A stretch of DNA of 6,118 bases from NCBI GenBank assembly GCA_028716765.1, contig JAQUPC010000118.1, positions 1-6,118 of the forward strand, in the 5' to 3' direction. Each line of letters opens with the position of its first letter. The first letter of the stretch is position 1. Shown here one piece after another: positions 5,059 to 6,118 of this stretch. The notes below the pieces were generated by a model. The model made no database searches. It was given only the letters and a program-made list of their open reading frames with translations, and was not told the DNA's origin. A program made the position numbers and the translations under genes. This stretch comes from Alphaproteobacteria bacterium. GTDB lineage: Bacteria; Pseudomonadota; Alphaproteobacteria; UBA9219.

Positions 5059-6118
5059 ATGACGCCTTCAAAGCCTTTCCCCGTCCTGATGCCTGTCTAC
5101 GACCGCGCCGATTTGTGGTTCGAGAGCGGCGAGGGCGTTTGGCTTTATGACGAAAAGGGCGAACGTTATCTCGATTTCGTAGGTGGCGTCGCCGTGACCT
5201 CGTTGGGGCACGCCAATCCCCGGCTTGCGAAAACGGTGAAAGAACAGGCTGAAAAGCTTTGGACCGTTTCCAACATTTTCCATACCCGCTTGGCCGAGCG
5301 GCTGGCGCAACGGTTGGTTGATCTCTCTTTCGCCGATACGGTGTTCTTCCAGAACTCTGGCGTCGAGGCGTGGGAGTGCGGCATCAAGGTCATTCGCAAG
5401 TATTTCAGCGCCATCGGTCAGCCGCAGCGTTTTCGCGTGATCACGTTCGAGGGCTGCTTTCATGGCCGCTCGATGACGGCCATTGCCGCTTCGAAAGCCG
5501 AAAAAATGGTCAAAGGCTTCGGCCCTTTGATAGACGGTTTCGATCAGGTGAAGTGGGGCGACATCGGTGCCTTGCGCGCCGCTATAACGGATCAAACGGC
5601 GGCGATTTGCATCGAGCCGGTGCAAGGCGAGGGCGGAGTCAGGCCAGCGTCGCCTGCGTTTCTGCAAGCGCTTCGCGCGCTCTGCGACGAAAAGGGCTTG
5701 CTGCTTTATTACGACGAGATTCAATGCGGCCTCGGGCGCACGGGCAAGATGTTCGCCTATGAACATTCCGGCGTGGCGCCGGACGTGATGTGCATCGCCA
5801 AGGCGCTCGGCAACGGCTACCCGATAGGCGTTTGTATGGCGACGGCCAAAGCGGCGCAGGGAATGACCACAGGCACGCACGGCTCGACGTTCGGCGGCAA
5901 TCCTCTTGCGGCGGCGGTCGGCAACGCCGTTCTGGATATCATGACCGAACCCGGCTTTTTGGAGAGCGTCGCGCGCAAAGGCGATTATCTGGGGGCGAAG
6001 CTTGACGATGCCGTCAAGCGCTATCCCAAGGTTTTTGCGGAGCGCCGGGGCGCCGGTCTTTTGCAAGGCTTGCGTTGCGTTCTGCCCTTTGCCGATGTTG
6101 CCGCTGCCCTGCGGGACG
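5059..6118 (+). CDS. argD: Acetylornithine aminotransferase, C-terminus cut by the right edge
   Basis: This PLP-dependent class III aminotransferase converts N-acetylglutamate semialdehyde and glutamate to N-acetylornithine and 2-oxoglutarate. In many bacteria it also serves lysine synthesis as succinyldiaminopimelate aminotransferase. The window holds 353 codons with no stop; the family is about 390-405 residues, so roughly 40-50 are missing. Visible signatures are LDFVGGVAVTSLGHANP (38-54), FFQNSGVEAWECGIK (96-110, phosphate-binding), FEGCFHGRSM (130-139), IEPVQGEGG (185-193), YYDEIQCGLGRTG (217-229, with Asp219 facing the PLP nitrogen), CIAKALGNGYPIG (245-257, with Schiff-base Lys248) and THGSTFGGNPLA (273-284). 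The set fits ArgD better than GabT or BioA, and the argF neighbour supports this. ATG 5059 has no clear Shine-Dalgarno sequence; GTG 5050 is an in-frame alternative. Translation may be coupled to argF. Confidence 0.94.
   Translation, partial: MTPSKPFPVLMPVYDRADLWFESGEGVWLYDEKGERYLDFVGGVAVTSLGHANPRLAKTVKEQAEKLWTVSNIFHTRLAERLAQRLVDLSFADTVFFQNSGVEAWECGIKVIRKYFSAIGQPQRFRVITFEGCFHGRSMTAIAASKAEKMVKGFGPLIDGFDQVKWGDIGALRAAITDQTAAICIEPVQGEGGVRPASPAFLQALRALCDEKGLLLYYDEIQCGLGRTGKMFAYEHSGVAPDVMCIAKALGNGYPIGVCMATAKAAQGMTTGTHGSTFGGNPLAAAVGNAVLDIMTEPGFLESVARKGDYLGAKLDDAVKRYPKVFAERRGAGLLQGLRCVLPFADVAAALRD

Noticed and set aside
5068..6066. Long open frame of 332 codons on the minus strand
   Set aside because: It lies fully antisense to argD, whose motifs are unmistakable. 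Its Arg/Ala-rich product looks like no protein family and is a side effect of codon bias.

Overview
This window most resembles a chromosomal segment of an alphaproteobacterium of moderate GC content. That placement is an inference. It rests on the style of the HtpG, ArgF and ArgD proteins, on an RpoH-type heat-shock promoter, and on TTAACCA motifs in the intergenic DNA that resemble half-sites of the alphaproteobacterial regulator CtrA. No mobile element, rRNA, tRNA or CRISPR array was seen.

Layout. The minus strand at 1-442 carries the N-terminal third of htpG (Hsp90), running off the left edge, with a near-perfect sigma-32 promoter at 481-509. Divergent from it is a small single-domain rhodanese (578-913), whose TATAAT box lies inside a near-palindrome only about 20 bases before its ATG. 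Converging on the rhodanese gene from the right is a 414-residue minus-strand gene (938-2182), which reads as a degenerate GGDEF domain followed by a degenerate EAL domain. A 237-bp intergenic region rich in palindromes and TTAACCA motifs separates it from a divergent plus-strand gene (2420-3736). That gene encodes a two-helix membrane protein with a PAS domain and a degenerate HD-GYP domain. A 73-codon gene of unknown function follows (3762-3983), with a strong Shine-Dalgarno sequence partly inside a small hairpin. The right end holds two arginine biosynthesis genes in tandem: argF (4094-5026, ornithine carbamoyltransferase) and argD (5059 to the right edge, acetylornithine aminotransferase, C-terminus missing).

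How they work together. ArgD makes N-acetylornithine and ArgF carbamoylates ornithine to citrulline, so the right end is a two-step arginine module, probably co-transcribed. The most unusual part is the centre. Two divergent genes contain domains from all three cyclic-di-GMP enzyme families (GGDEF, EAL, HD-GYP), and each domain appears to have lost catalytic or metal-binding residues. They may form a signalling pair that works by binding or scaffolding rather than by making or breaking c-di-GMP. Those domain assignments come from reading motifs by eye, not from a profile search.
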